Positions 1 to 8,819 of a DNA stretch of 64,000 nt are shown here, in pieces. The notes beneath the pieces are model-generated. The model was not told the origin of the DNA. It did no database searches and saw nothing but the letters and a program-made list of their open reading frames with translations. The position numbers and the translations under genes are program-made. Position 1 is the first letter of the stretch; the number at the start of each line of letters is the position of its first letter. Location: NCBI RefSeq assembly GCF_019357495.1, contig NZ_CP079110.1:496001-560000 (forward strand). The letters run 5' to 3'. Source of the stretch: Nosocomiicoccus ampullae. GTDB lineage: Bacteria; Bacillota; Bacilli; Staphylococcales; Salinicoccaceae.

Positions 1-30
1 GACGAAATTAAAAAGCGAGTGGACGAATAA
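1..30 (+). CDS. 3' end of upstream gene, probably coaBC (partial)
   Basis: The first 30 bases read as an open frame ending DEIKKRVDE and a TAA stop. The last A of the stop is the first base of the priA ATG (TAATG), a translational-coupling overlap. In Staphylococcaceae and other Firmicutes the gene before priA is usually coaBC (phosphopantothenoylcysteine synthase/decarboxylase), and a charged C-terminal helix ending like this would fit. Only nine residues are visible, so the identity is inferred from gene order alone. Confidence 0.4.
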   Translation, partial: DEIKKRVDE

Positions 31-2405
31 TGTACGCATCAGTCATCGTTCAAATTTCCAGTAAAAATGTCGACCGACTGTACACGTATAAAATCCCAGA
101 TCATTTAAAAGATAAAATTCAACCAGGTTCTAGAGTATTTGTATCTTTTGGTCCACGGATGATTCAAGGGTTTGTCATTGAAGTCAGTCAACATACAGAT
201 TTAGATCCATCAAAAATTAAAGAAATCCAAAAAGTTATGGATATCGAGCCCGTCTTAACAAAAGAACTGATTGAATTAAGTAAAAAACTCGCGGATTATT
301 ACGTTGAGAGACATATTAAAGTTATTGAAGCGATACTTCCAGCAGCGTTAAAAATGAAATCAAAATCCGTGTTAAAACTGTCAAACGAAGCATCACTTGA
401 AGCAGTGAATCAGTTTAAACAGTTTCATAACGATAAAATAAATGTTAAAAATTTAACGATGGATGATTTAAAGTTACTCATTCCGTTTATTAATAGTAAA
501 GATATATACGAAGAAAAAGAATTTGAGCAGCATACAAAAATGAAAACACGTCGGGGTATTGAGTCAAATTATTTAGATGCGAGACCATCTAGTCGTGCAG
601 TAAAACAGATCGAACTTCTTGAACTCGTTGAAAATAAAGGTCCGATGACGTACGAATCTATCGAAGAAGAAGGATACTCTATCGGCATTATCAATGCACT
701 CGTAGACAAAGGTTTCTGTAAAAAAATCGATATATTAGTCGAACGTGATCCATTTGAAGGCCGCGTATTTTATGAAGATAAAAAGAAAGTACTGACTGAC
801 GAACAAGCTCGTGCATTTAAAGCAATCAATCAGTCGATTCAAAATAACACGCACGAAACGTTTTTACTGCATGGAATTACAGGTAGTGGTAAAACTGAAG
901 TTTATCTTCAAGTGATTGAAGAAGTGCTAAATCGCGGTGAAAATGCGATTATGATGGTACCTGAAATTGCACTCACCCCACAAATGGTCAACCGTTTTAA
1001 ATCAAGATTTGGTGATGATGTTGCAGTTATGCATTCGATGTTAAGTCACGGGGAACGGTACGATGAGTGGCGAAAAATTCGTGAAGGTCGTGCGAGAATT
1101 TCAATCGGTGCAAGAAGTAACGTATTCGCACCGTTTGATAATATTGGATGTATTATTATCGATGAAGAACATGAGTCGACATATAAACAAAACGAAAGAC
1201 CTTATTATCACGCAAGAGAAGTTGCGAAGTGGCGTGCGGAATACTTTAATTGTCCGTTAATATTAGGGTCCGCAACACCAAGTTTAGAATCATACGCGAG
1301 AAGTGAAGTAAACGTTTATAAACGTTTAGAGTTAACGAAACGTCCGACAAATCAAACACTCCCAACTCCAGAGATTGTGAGTATGTCTAAAGAACGTGAA
1401 GCAGGGAATACGTCGATTATTTCAAGAAATCTCGACATGAAAATACGTGATCGTATTGAAAAAGATGAACAAATGATTCTTTTATTAAACCGAAGAGGAT
1501 ATGCGAACTTTTTAGTCTGTCAAAACTGTGGACACGTCCCGATGTGCCCAAACTGTGATATTAGTTTAACGTATCATAAGTCTAACGCCTCACTCATGTG
1601 TCACTACTGTGCGTATGAAGAGCCAATGCCTCATGCATGTGGTGTATGTGGTGAACATGATTTAAGTTTAAGAGGTACAGGCACTCAGAAAATAGAAGAA
1701 GTGTTAAGGGACACATATAATGTCGATATTGTTAGAATGGATATTGACACGACGAGACAAAAAGGCGCACATGAAAAACTATTAAAACAGTTTGAAGAAG
1801 AATCTGTCCCGATCTTACTTGGAACACAGATGATTGCTAAAGGCTTAGACTTTAAAAACGTCACGCTCGTTGGTGTGTTAAACGCTGATACAATATTAAA
1901 CTTACCGGACTATAGGGCAAATGAACGAACGTTTCAACTGTTAACACAAGTATCAGGACGCGCAGGTCGTGGTGATATTAAAGGTGAAGTTGTATATCAG
2001 ACATATAACGAAGATCATTACGCGATTCAACTCGCAAAAAATAATAACTACCGAGAGTTCTTTTTAAGAGAGATGGAATTTAGAAAACTCGCACGTTATA
2101 GCCCGTACTATTTTCACATATTATTTACAGTTTCAAGTGAAAATATCGAAGACGTTATAAAAGCGTCGAGTGACGTTCACAAAGAAATTCAAAATCACGT
2201 CTCTAAAAGTTCAATTATTATCGGGCCAAGTCCGTCACCAATTGAACGGATTCAAAACAAATATCGATTTCAAATTATATTAAAATATAAAAGTGAACCA
2301 GAACTTTTTGACGTACTTCACAAACTCGATACAAAATATAGTATTAATTATCAAAAAACAAAAACAGCATTACGTATAGACGTCGATCCAGAATATATTA
2401 TGTAG
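30..2405 (+). CDS. priA: Primosomal protein N', replication restart helicase PriA
   Basis: This 791-residue protein has the length and layout of PriA, the 3'-5' SF2 helicase that reloads the replisome at stalled forks. An N-terminal DNA-binding domain (about 1-110) precedes the helicase core, with Walker A GITGSGKTE near residue 286 and a DEEH box near 375. A cysteine-rich zinc-binding insert (CQNCGHVPMCPNC and later CxxC pairs, about residues 490-545) is diagnostic. Motif VI is QVSGRAGRG near residue 648. The ATG overlaps the preceding stop by one base and fmt begins eight bases downstream, so it sits in an operon. S. aureus has def between priA and fmt; here it is absent. Confidence 0.97.
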   Translation: MYASVIVQISSKNVDRLYTYKIPDHLKDKIQPGSRVFVSFGPRMIQGFVIEVSQHTDLDPSKIKEIQKVMDIEPVLTKELIELSKKLADYYVERHIKVIEAILPAALKMKSKSVLKLSNEASLEAVNQFKQFHNDKINVKNLTMDDLKLLIPFINSKDIYEEKEFEQHTKMKTRRGIESNYLDARPSSRAVKQIELLELVENKGPMTYESIEEEGYSIGIINALVDKGFCKKIDILVERDPFEGRVFYEDKKKVLTDEQARAFKAINQSIQNNTHETFLLHGITGSGKTEVYLQVIEEVLNRGENAIMMVPEIALTPQMVNRFKSRFGDDVAVMHSMLSHGERYDEWRKIREGRARISIGARSNVFAPFDNIGCIIIDEEHESTYKQNERPYYHAREVAKWRAEYFNCPLILGSATPSLESYARSEVNVYKRLELTKRPTNQTLPTPEIVSMSKEREAGNTSIISRNLDMKIRDRIEKDEQMILLLNRRGYANFLVCQNCGHVPMCPNCDISLTYHKSNASLMCHYCAYEEPMPHACGVCGEHDLSLRGTGTQKIEEVLRDTYNVDIVRMDIDTTRQKGAHEKLLKQFEEESVPILLGTQMIAKGLDFKNVTLVGVLNADTILNLPDYRANERTFQLLTQVSGRAGRGDIKGEVVYQTYNEDHYAIQLAKNNNYREFFLREMEFRKLARYSPYYFHILFTVSSENIEDVIKASSDVHKEIQNHVSKSSIIIGPSPSPIERIQNKYRFQIILKYKSEPELFDVLHKLDTKYSINYQKTKTALRIDVDPEYIM

Positions 2406-2413
2406 GTGAAAGC

Positions 2414-3358
2414 ATGACGAATATTATATTTATGGGTACTCCAGATTTTTCAGTACCAATATTAGAAAAATTACATGAACAATTTAACGTAGACTTAGTC
2501 GTTTCTCAACCTGACCGCCCAGTCGGTCGTAAACGTAAGTTAACTCCACCAGCTGTCGCGAAAAAAGCAGCTGATTTAGGGATTGATCTATATCAACCTG
2601 AAAAAATTAGTCATCCAGAGTCCGTTGAAAAAATTAAATCATACAATCCAGACATCATTATCACTGCAGCATATGGCCAGCTTTTAAGTGAAGATGTTTT
2701 AAATATTCCTGAACTTGGGTGTGTCAACGTGCATGCATCACTTCTACCAAAACATCGCGGCGGTGCACCGATTCACCGCTCAATTCTAGAGGGTGATAAA
2801 GAAACAGGGGTCACACTCATGTACATGGCTAAAGAGTTAGATGCTGGAGACATTATCGCTTCAGTGAAAACGGATATTTTAGAGAGTGATACAGTCGGAA
2901 CACTGCACGACCGTTTAAGTGAACTCGGAACGAAAATTTTAATTAAAGAATTACCTGCTATTTTAAATAAAGAAAATAGCCGTACACCACAAAACGATGC
3001 GGACGCTACATTCAGTCCAAATATTGAAAAAGATGATGAATACGTTGAATTTAACCGTTCAGCAAGAGAGATATTTAACCATATTCGTGGATTAAATCCG
3101 TTCCCAGGAAGTTACACAACAATTAACGGCCAGCGTCTAAAATTATATTTATCTAAAATTTTAAAGAGTAAATCTAAAGAAACGCCTGGAACAATTCTAA
3201 AAGATACAAAAGGTGGTTTTATCGTTTCAACAAACGATTACGATGTAGAAATTCTAGAAGTTCAACCGTCCGGACGTAAAAGAATGCCAGCATTTCAGTT
3301 TATTGAAAACAATCAGTCACTAATTGGTCAAGTCTTTGGTGTAGATAATGACAGTTAG
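2414..3358 (+). CDS. fmt: Methionyl-tRNA formyltransferase
   Basis: Fmt formylates initiator Met-tRNA using 10-formyl-tetrahydrofolate. The 314-residue length is normal. The N-terminal formyltransferase Rossmann domain starts IIFMGTPDFSVPIL. The folate-binding and catalytic region shows VNVHASLLPKHRGGAPIHRS (about residues 106-125), which contains the conserved Asn, His and SLLPxxRGxAPI motif. A C-terminal OB-like domain (about 205-310) binds tRNA. A GGTGAA Shine-Dalgarno precedes the ATG. The 3' end overlaps rsmB by 11 bases, so translation of the two is coupled. Confidence 0.97.
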   Translation: MTNIIFMGTPDFSVPILEKLHEQFNVDLVVSQPDRPVGRKRKLTPPAVAKKAADLGIDLYQPEKISHPESVEKIKSYNPDIIITAAYGQLLSEDVLNIPELGCVNVHASLLPKHRGGAPIHRSILEGDKETGVTLMYMAKELDAGDIIASVKTDILESDTVGTLHDRLSELGTKILIKELPAILNKENSRTPQNDADATFSPNIEKDDEYVEFNRSAREIFNHIRGLNPFPGSYTTINGQRLKLYLSKILKSKSKETPGTILKDTKGGFIVSTNDYDVEILEVQPSGRKRMPAFQFIENNQSLIGQVFGVDNDS

Positions 3359-4640
3359 AAAAAAAGCACTCGATGCTTACACAGCAGTTATTGACGATGG
3401 TGGATATTCAAATTTAGTCATAAACAAAATAATTAATGACAGTCAGTTTTCAAGTGAAGACCGTGCGCTCTTTACTGAAATCGTCTACGGTTCAATTTCA
3501 CGAAAACTAACGCTAGAATACTACCTTCGTCCATTTATAAAGACGAAGTTAAAACGCTGGCAACGTCATTTACTCATCGTTAGTATTTATCAGCTTGAAT
3601 TTTTAGATAAAATTCCGTCCTATGCAGTCATCAATGAAGCGGTTGAGATTGCTAAAGAAGGCGGTGGTAAACAAGATGGTAATAAAATCAACGCAATTTT
3701 AAGAAGTTACTTAAGAGAAGAGAAACAAAAAATTTCTGACATTAAAAACGATAAAAAACGACTGTCAATTCAGTATTCAATGCCACTTTGGATTGTCGAT
3801 CATTTAATGCGTCACTATTCAATTCATGAAGTTGAAAATATATTAAATGAATTATTAAAACGTCCAAATATGTATGTTAGGGTGAATAGAAAACTTACCT
3901 CAAGAGATGAGTTACTTGAAAAATTTAGTAGAGAAGGAATCACCGCTCTAAAATCAGATATTCACGAAAATGCAATTATCGTTAAAGGTGGCGGAATCAC
4001 AGATTCTAACCTTTACCGTGAGGGCTTATTCGGTATACAAGACGCAAGTTCAATGTGTGTGAACTACGCACTTGACCCGTCCGGTAATGAGTTAATATTA
4101 GATGCGTGTAGTGCGCCGGGTGGTAAAGGATTCCACGCGTTAGAAAATATGGACGGACACGTTGATTTTTCTGACATATTCGAGCACAAATTGACATTAA
4201 TCGATAACGAATCTAAACGACTCAAACACACAAACTTAAATATATTATTAAAAGATGCAACAACAGATTCCTATGACAAAATTTACGATAAAATAATCGT
4301 AGACGCACCATGCTCAGGGCTTGGAGTTGTTAAACGTAAACCAGAAATTAAATATAATTTAAAAAAGGAAGATATCGATTCACTTGTAGATATTCAGCTA
4401 TCGATACTTCATCATGTTAAAGAGTTTTTAAAGCCTGGTGGGATACTCGTATATTCAACATGTACAATTCATCAAATGGAAAACGAAAATGTTGCGTATA
4501 CGTTTAAAAAACAATCAGATGATATAGAGTTTGGCGAATTTGAAATTCCTCATTTTAAATTTAAAGGAAATCATCGTCAAATTCTCCCACATGAATTTAA
4601 TACCGATGGTTTCTTTATTGCGAAATTTAAGAAGCTATAA
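3348..4640 (+). CDS. rsmB: 16S rRNA (cytosine-967-C5)-methyltransferase RsmB
   Basis: This 430-residue protein has an N-terminal NusB-like RNA-binding domain (about 1-130) and a C-terminal SAM-dependent m5C methyltransferase. The SAM motif is LDACSAPGGK near residue 250. The two catalytic cysteines lie in DAPCSGLGVVKRKPEIKY (about 320) and in the STCT motif (about 368). It overlaps the end of fmt and is followed after 12 bases by stp. In S. aureus rlmN lies between rsmB (sun) and stp; no rlmN is present here. Confidence 0.96.
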   Translation: MTVRKKALDAYTAVIDDGGYSNLVINKIINDSQFSSEDRALFTEIVYGSISRKLTLEYYLRPFIKTKLKRWQRHLLIVSIYQLEFLDKIPSYAVINEAVEIAKEGGGKQDGNKINAILRSYLREEKQKISDIKNDKKRLSIQYSMPLWIVDHLMRHYSIHEVENILNELLKRPNMYVRVNRKLTSRDELLEKFSREGITALKSDIHENAIIVKGGGITDSNLYREGLFGIQDASSMCVNYALDPSGNELILDACSAPGGKGFHALENMDGHVDFSDIFEHKLTLIDNESKRLKHTNLNILLKDATTDSYDKIYDKIIVDAPCSGLGVVKRKPEIKYNLKKEDIDSLVDIQLSILHHVKEFLKPGGILVYSTCTIHQMENENVAYTFKKQSDDIEFGEFEIPHFKFKGNHRQILPHEFNTDGFFIAKFKKL

Positions 4641-4652
4641 GGGAGGAAAGTT

Positions 4653-5384
4653 ATGAATTTTTACGAAAAAAGTATTTGTGGTAATTTTAGAGGAATTAAC
4701 GAAGATACCGTTAGCATTATCAAAAATAATACCGACCAAACAATTGCTTTAATCGCAGATGGTATGGGTGGACACGAACAAGGTGAAGTCGCTTCACAAT
4801 TTGTAGCAACTAAAATTAAAGAAAAGTTCGAACCGACAAACTACTTTAAACCTGAAGATGGTGAAAAGTTCGTAAGAGATCTAATTATCCAAACAAACCG
4901 CGAATTGTACGACTATTCAAGTCAAAATACAAGCGAAAAAAATATGGGAACAACACTTGTTTTAGCTGCCTTTTTCGATGAAATGATTTTTATCTTTAAC
5001 ATTGGAGACTCTAGAGCATACGGTTTAAAACGTTATGAGATTAGACAGATTACTAACGATCATACGTTTGTAAATATGCTCGTTGAATCGGGTGAAATAA
5101 CAAAAGATGAAGCAAAAACACATCCGCAAAAAAACATTGTGACAAAAGCATTAGGCACCAATCGACTCATTCAACCTGATGTGTTTCGTTTAAAAAATCA
5201 TTTATATAACTACATTTTACTGACGAGTGATGGTGTGACGGATGTGTTAGACGATGAATCTATTAAAACAATCGTTTTTGAGTCTGACAATAAAGCAGAA
5301 GCAGTCGTTAAACGTGCAGAGGAACTAGAATCTAAAGATAATATTAGTGCACTCGTCATCGATTTGAAGGCGGGTGAGGTATAA
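4653..5384 (+). CDS. stp: PP2C-family serine/threonine phosphatase Stp (PrpC)
   Basis: This 243-residue metal-dependent phosphatase reverses phosphorylation by the adjacent PASTA kinase. PP2C motifs are present: the N-terminal RGINEDT, metal-binding ADGMGGHEQGE (about residues 34-44), GDSRAYG (about 116), LLTSDGVTD (about 189) and a late metal-binding SKDNIS. A GGGAGG Shine-Dalgarno lies eight bases before the ATG. The stop codon directly abuts the stk start, the usual coupled phosphatase-kinase pair. Confidence 0.96.
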   Translation: MNFYEKSICGNFRGINEDTVSIIKNNTDQTIALIADGMGGHEQGEVASQFVATKIKEKFEPTNYFKPEDGEKFVRDLIIQTNRELYDYSSQNTSEKNMGTTLVLAAFFDEMIFIFNIGDSRAYGLKRYEIRQITNDHTFVNMLVESGEITKDEAKTHPQKNIVTKALGTNRLIQPDVFRLKNHLYNYILLTSDGVTDVLDDESIKTIVFESDNKAEAVVKRAEELESKDNISALVIDLKAGEV

Positions 5385-7367
5385 ATGGAAGGACATATTA
5401 TTTCAGAACGCTACCGCCTTAAAAAATATCTCGGTGGCGGGATGAGTTCTGTCTATTTAGCCGATGATATTATTTTAGACCGAGAAGTCGTTGTAAAGCT
5501 TATTAAATCTGATCCATACAATAAAGAAAAAATGATGGAACGATTTCAACGAGAAGTTCAAAATACGACACGTTTGAATCATCCAAATATTGTGACAGTG
5601 TTAGACGTAGACGACACAAGTGAATATCATGTTCTCGTCACTGAATATATTAACGGACCAAATTTAAAAGTTTATATCGATCAAAACAAACCATTACCAT
5701 TCGATAAAATTGTTGAGTTATCTTTAATGACGCTACGCGGAATTGAACACGCACATAATCGAGGAATTATTCATAGAGATATTAAACCTCAAAACATTTT
5801 AATCGATGAAAATGGCCAGCTAGAGATTACAGACTTCGGAATTGCGAAAGCTTTATCTGAAACGAGACTCACTGAAACAAACCAAGTCATGGGGTCTGTT
5901 CAATATATTTCACCCGAACAAGCAAAAGGTAAAATCGCTGACGAACGTGCGGATATTTACAGTTTTGGGATTATGCTTTATGAAATGATAACTGGAGAAC
6001 TACCATTTCAAGCAGAAACTCAAGTATCAGTTGCATTACAGCATATTCAGTCACCAATGCCTAATATCGATGACGTTCGTGAAGATGTACCGGTTGGATT
6101 AAAAAACATCGTTTATAAATGTACAGAAAAAGATCCTAACGATCGATATAGTGATGCTGGAGAAGTAATAAGTGACTTACTTAATTACCGAAATATGACA
6201 ACCGCTTATGAAACGAATGAGAAAAAAGAAAAAGCGGCTGAACAAACGGTGCCAATCGTACCACCACCAGTGAAAAAAGATCCTATGAAAAAAGAACCAC
6301 AACCCACACCACCTGTTGAAGAAAAGGAAGAGAAAAAGAAAAGACGAAAATGGCCTTGGCTAGTTTTATTACTACTTCTTTTAATTGGTGGTACTGCAGC
6401 AGCAGCTTTATTTATAAAATCTACACCTAAAGAAGTTGAAGTGATTGACGTCAAAGGTATGAGTTTAAATGAAGCAAAAGAAACGTTAGAAGAATCTGGA
6501 TTGAACATTGGAGAAGTGTCGAGAGAATATAATGATTCGATTGAAACAAACCACGTCATTAATACAAATCCAAAATCTGGTAAAATTTTACAAGAAGGCG
6601 ACACGATTGATTTAAATGTTTCTGACGGAGAAGAGCCGTACGAAATGGAAGACTTTACAAATAAATCTGTCGACTCTGTAAAAGAAAAGCTAGACAGTTT
6701 AGAATTTAAATCTGTCAATATTGAAGAAGAGTATTCTGACGATGTCGACAAGGGTGATGTCATCGAACAATCAATTAAACCAGGTACTAAAATCATTCCA
6801 AAAGAAGAGAGTATTACGTTAACAGTATCACTCGGACAAGAGCCAATTGAAATTGAGAATTTTATCGGTAACAGTTTTGAAAACGCAAAAGCAACACTTG
6901 AAAGTCAAGGATTCGTCATTAATATCGTTAACGAAATATATAGTGATGATTACGATAAAGGTATCGTCGTTGGACAAGATCCAAGTTACGGTGCATTTTT
7001 ACCAGGCTCACCAATTAATTTAACAGTATCTAAAGGTAAAGCCCCTAAAGAAGCAAAAGAGTTTCAGCATAATGTCACAATTCCATATGGTGATGATGAT
7101 TCCAAGGATAGCGATTCTAAAGATTCTGATTCTAATGATTCCGTTTCAAAAGATAAAAAAGATAAGAAGAAAAAATCTAAACCGAAAAAAGTCACAGTGT
7201 ATATTGATGACAAGACACGTAGTATAGATGATGTTGAAGATTCATTTGAGATTAATGAAGATACACCGTATACAATTAACCTTGTACTTGATGAAGGTAA
7301 AACTGGACGTTATAAAATCGAAGTAGATGGGAATAAGGTATTCGAAGAGTCAATAAAAAATGAATAA
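5385..7367 (+). CDS. stk: PASTA-domain eukaryotic-like Ser/Thr kinase Stk1 (PknB/PrkC)
   Basis: This 660-residue membrane kinase has a cytoplasmic Hanks-type kinase domain (1-265) with Gly-rich GGGMSS at 17-22, catalytic Lys38, HRDIKPQN with Asp132, DFG at 150-152 and the activation segment GSVQYISPEQAKG. A basic juxtamembrane stretch leads to one membrane helix (about 322-345). Three extracellular PASTA repeats follow (about 350-418, 420-489 and 490-557); such repeats bind muropeptides and lipid II in relatives. Then comes a Ser/Asp-rich linker (DSKDSDSKDSDSNDS), a lysine block, and a small C-terminal beta domain. It is likely to control cell-wall and division physiology with Stp. The Ser-Asp linker is an unusual detail. 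Confidence 0.96.
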   Translation: MEGHIISERYRLKKYLGGGMSSVYLADDIILDREVVVKLIKSDPYNKEKMMERFQREVQNTTRLNHPNIVTVLDVDDTSEYHVLVTEYINGPNLKVYIDQNKPLPFDKIVELSLMTLRGIEHAHNRGIIHRDIKPQNILIDENGQLEITDFGIAKALSETRLTETNQVMGSVQYISPEQAKGKIADERADIYSFGIMLYEMITGELPFQAETQVSVALQHIQSPMPNIDDVREDVPVGLKNIVYKCTEKDPNDRYSDAGEVISDLLNYRNMTTAYETNEKKEKAAEQTVPIVPPPVKKDPMKKEPQPTPPVEEKEEKKKRRKWPWLVLLLLLLIGGTAAAALFIKSTPKEVEVIDVKGMSLNEAKETLEESGLNIGEVSREYNDSIETNHVINTNPKSGKILQEGDTIDLNVSDGEEPYEMEDFTNKSVDSVKEKLDSLEFKSVNIEEEYSDDVDKGDVIEQSIKPGTKIIPKEESITLTVSLGQEPIEIENFIGNSFENAKATLESQGFVINIVNEIYSDDYDKGIVVGQDPSYGAFLPGSPINLTVSKGKAPKEAKEFQHNVTIPYGDDDSKDSDSKDSDSNDSVSKDKKDKKKKSKPKKVTVYIDDKTRSIDDVEDSFEINEDTPYTINLVLDEGKTGRYKIEVDGNKVFEESIKNE

Positions 7368-7384
7368 ATTATTTTCGTGAAATA

Positions 7385-7414
7385 TTGGCGTTTACAAAAA
7401 ATCTTATTTATAAT
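7385..7414 (+). promoter_or_regulatory. Predicted sigma-A promoter of the P450 gene
   Basis: A perfect -10 TATAAT (7409-7414) has TTGGCG 18 bases upstream (7385-7390), which matches the -35 consensus in four of six positions. It lies after the stk stop and before the P450 Shine-Dalgarno at 7434. No terminator separates stk from this point, so the P450 could be transcribed both from here and by read-through. Confidence 0.55.
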
Positions 7415-7448
7415 GAAACTAAGACTTCAATTTGGAGGATGGAAATTT

Positions 7449-8717
7449 ATGGCAAAAATTAAAAGACATAAAGGTCTAGACAATACTTTAAAAGTATTTG
7501 GTCAAGGATACCTTTATACGACAAATCAAAGAGAACGTTTAAATGCGGAAGTGTTTGAAACACGCGCACTTGGTGGTAAAAGTTACGTTGTTTTAAATGG
7601 TAAAGAAGGTGCTGAACTTTTCTACGATAACGATAAAATCGAACGTGAAGGTGGATTACCTAGACGTGTTGTAAACACTTTATTTGGTAAAGGTGCAATC
7701 CATACAACAACTGGTAAACAGCACATCGACAGAAAAGCATTATTCATGTCATTAATGACTGAAGGTAACTTACAATATGTACGTGAATTAACACGTAACT
7801 ACTGGAAAGCGAATACTGCACGTATGGAACAAATGGGAGACGTAAACGTCTACCACGAATCAGTTGTTCTATTAACACGTATTGGTATGCGCTGGGCAGG
7901 AGTAACTGCACCAGAAGAAGAAATTGAAAGAATCGCAGAAGACATGGATATCATGATCGACTCATTCAAAGGTCTTGGTAACGCGTTTAAAGGTTACAAA
8001 GCATCAAAAGATGCACGTAAACGTGTCGAAGACTGGCTAGAAGAGCAAATTATTCAAACACGTAAAGGTGAAATTAATCCTCCGAAAGGAACACCACTTT
8101 ACGAATTTGCACACTGGAGAGATTATGAAGGTAACCACATGGACTCTAGACTTGCGGGAATTGACTTAATGAACACATTCCGTCCATTAATCGCAATTAA
8201 CCGCTTCGTATCATATGGAGTACTTGCGTTACACGAGCATCCAGAAGCATTCCGTAAAATGAGTACAGTTGAAGATTATCCTTATATGTTCGCTCAAGAA
8301 GTAAGAAGATATTACCCATTCGTACCATTCTTACCTGGTAAAACGAAAGTAGAAGTTGAACATAAAGGTGTAACTATCCCTAAAGACCAACGTCTCGTAA
8401 TTGACGTATACGGTACACTTCACAGTGAAGATTTATGGGATAAGCCAAACGAATTCATTCCTGAACGTTTTATCGACTGGGATGGTTCACCGTTTGACAT
8501 GATCCCTCAAGGTGGCGGAGACTACTGGACAAACCACCGCTGTGCAGGTGAATGGATTACAGTAATCATCATGGAAGAAACGATGAAATACTTCGCAAAT
8601 GAAATCACTTGGGACGTACCAGAACAAGATTTAACAATTAATCTAAACAGTATCCCTGGTTACATCAACAGTGGTATGGTTATTAATAACGTAAGAGAAA
8701 AAGTAGACCGTTCTTAA
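7449..8717 (+). CDS. oleT: OleT-type cytochrome P450 fatty acid decarboxylase/peroxygenase (CYP152)
   Basis: This 422-residue soluble P450 of the CYP152 peroxygenase family uses hydrogen peroxide and needs no redox partner. The haem ligand lies in GGGDYWTNHRCAGEW at Cys365. The substrate-carboxylate Arg245 is in NTFRPLIAI. His85 (FGKGAIH) and Phe79 are the residues that distinguish the alkene-forming OleT of Jeotgalicoccus from hydroxylating relatives, which have Gln at position 85. All four fall at the same residue numbers as in that enzyme and the total length is identical. The chosen ATG has GGAGG ten bases upstream; an upstream in-frame start adds 24 unrelated residues. Its predicted product is terminal alkenes from free fatty acids, plus hydroxy acids. 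It has its own promoter and terminator inside the stk-rsgA interval. Confidence 0.93.
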   Translation: MAKIKRHKGLDNTLKVFGQGYLYTTNQRERLNAEVFETRALGGKSYVVLNGKEGAELFYDNDKIEREGGLPRRVVNTLFGKGAIHTTTGKQHIDRKALFMSLMTEGNLQYVRELTRNYWKANTARMEQMGDVNVYHESVVLLTRIGMRWAGVTAPEEEIERIAEDMDIMIDSFKGLGNAFKGYKASKDARKRVEDWLEEQIIQTRKGEINPPKGTPLYEFAHWRDYEGNHMDSRLAGIDLMNTFRPLIAINRFVSYGVLALHEHPEAFRKMSTVEDYPYMFAQEVRRYYPFVPFLPGKTKVEVEHKGVTIPKDQRLVIDVYGTLHSEDLWDKPNEFIPERFIDWDGSPFDMIPQGGGDYWTNHRCAGEWITVIIMEETMKYFANEITWDVPEQDLTINLNSIPGYINSGMVINNVREKVDRS

Positions 8718-8727
8718 TATAAGTTTT

Positions 8728-8760
8728 CCCTCTAGACGAAAGTTTAGAGGGATTTTTTTA
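8728..8760 (+). terminator. Rho-independent terminator after the P450 gene
   Basis: Stem CCCTCTA (8728-8734) pairs with TAGAGGG (8745-8751), followed by ATTTTTTTA. It ends the P450 transcript and isolates it from rsgA. Confidence 0.9.
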
Positions 8761-8819
8761 TCTTTCTTATAGAAATACGTTTGATATAATTTAATTAGAA
8801 AGAATTTCTAGGAGGAATT

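Noticed and set aside
6206-6796. 196-codon open frame on the minus strand opposite stk
   Set aside because: It lies fully inside the well-supported kinase gene, is Ser/Phe-rich as expected for the complement of acidic coding DNA, and has no ribosome site.
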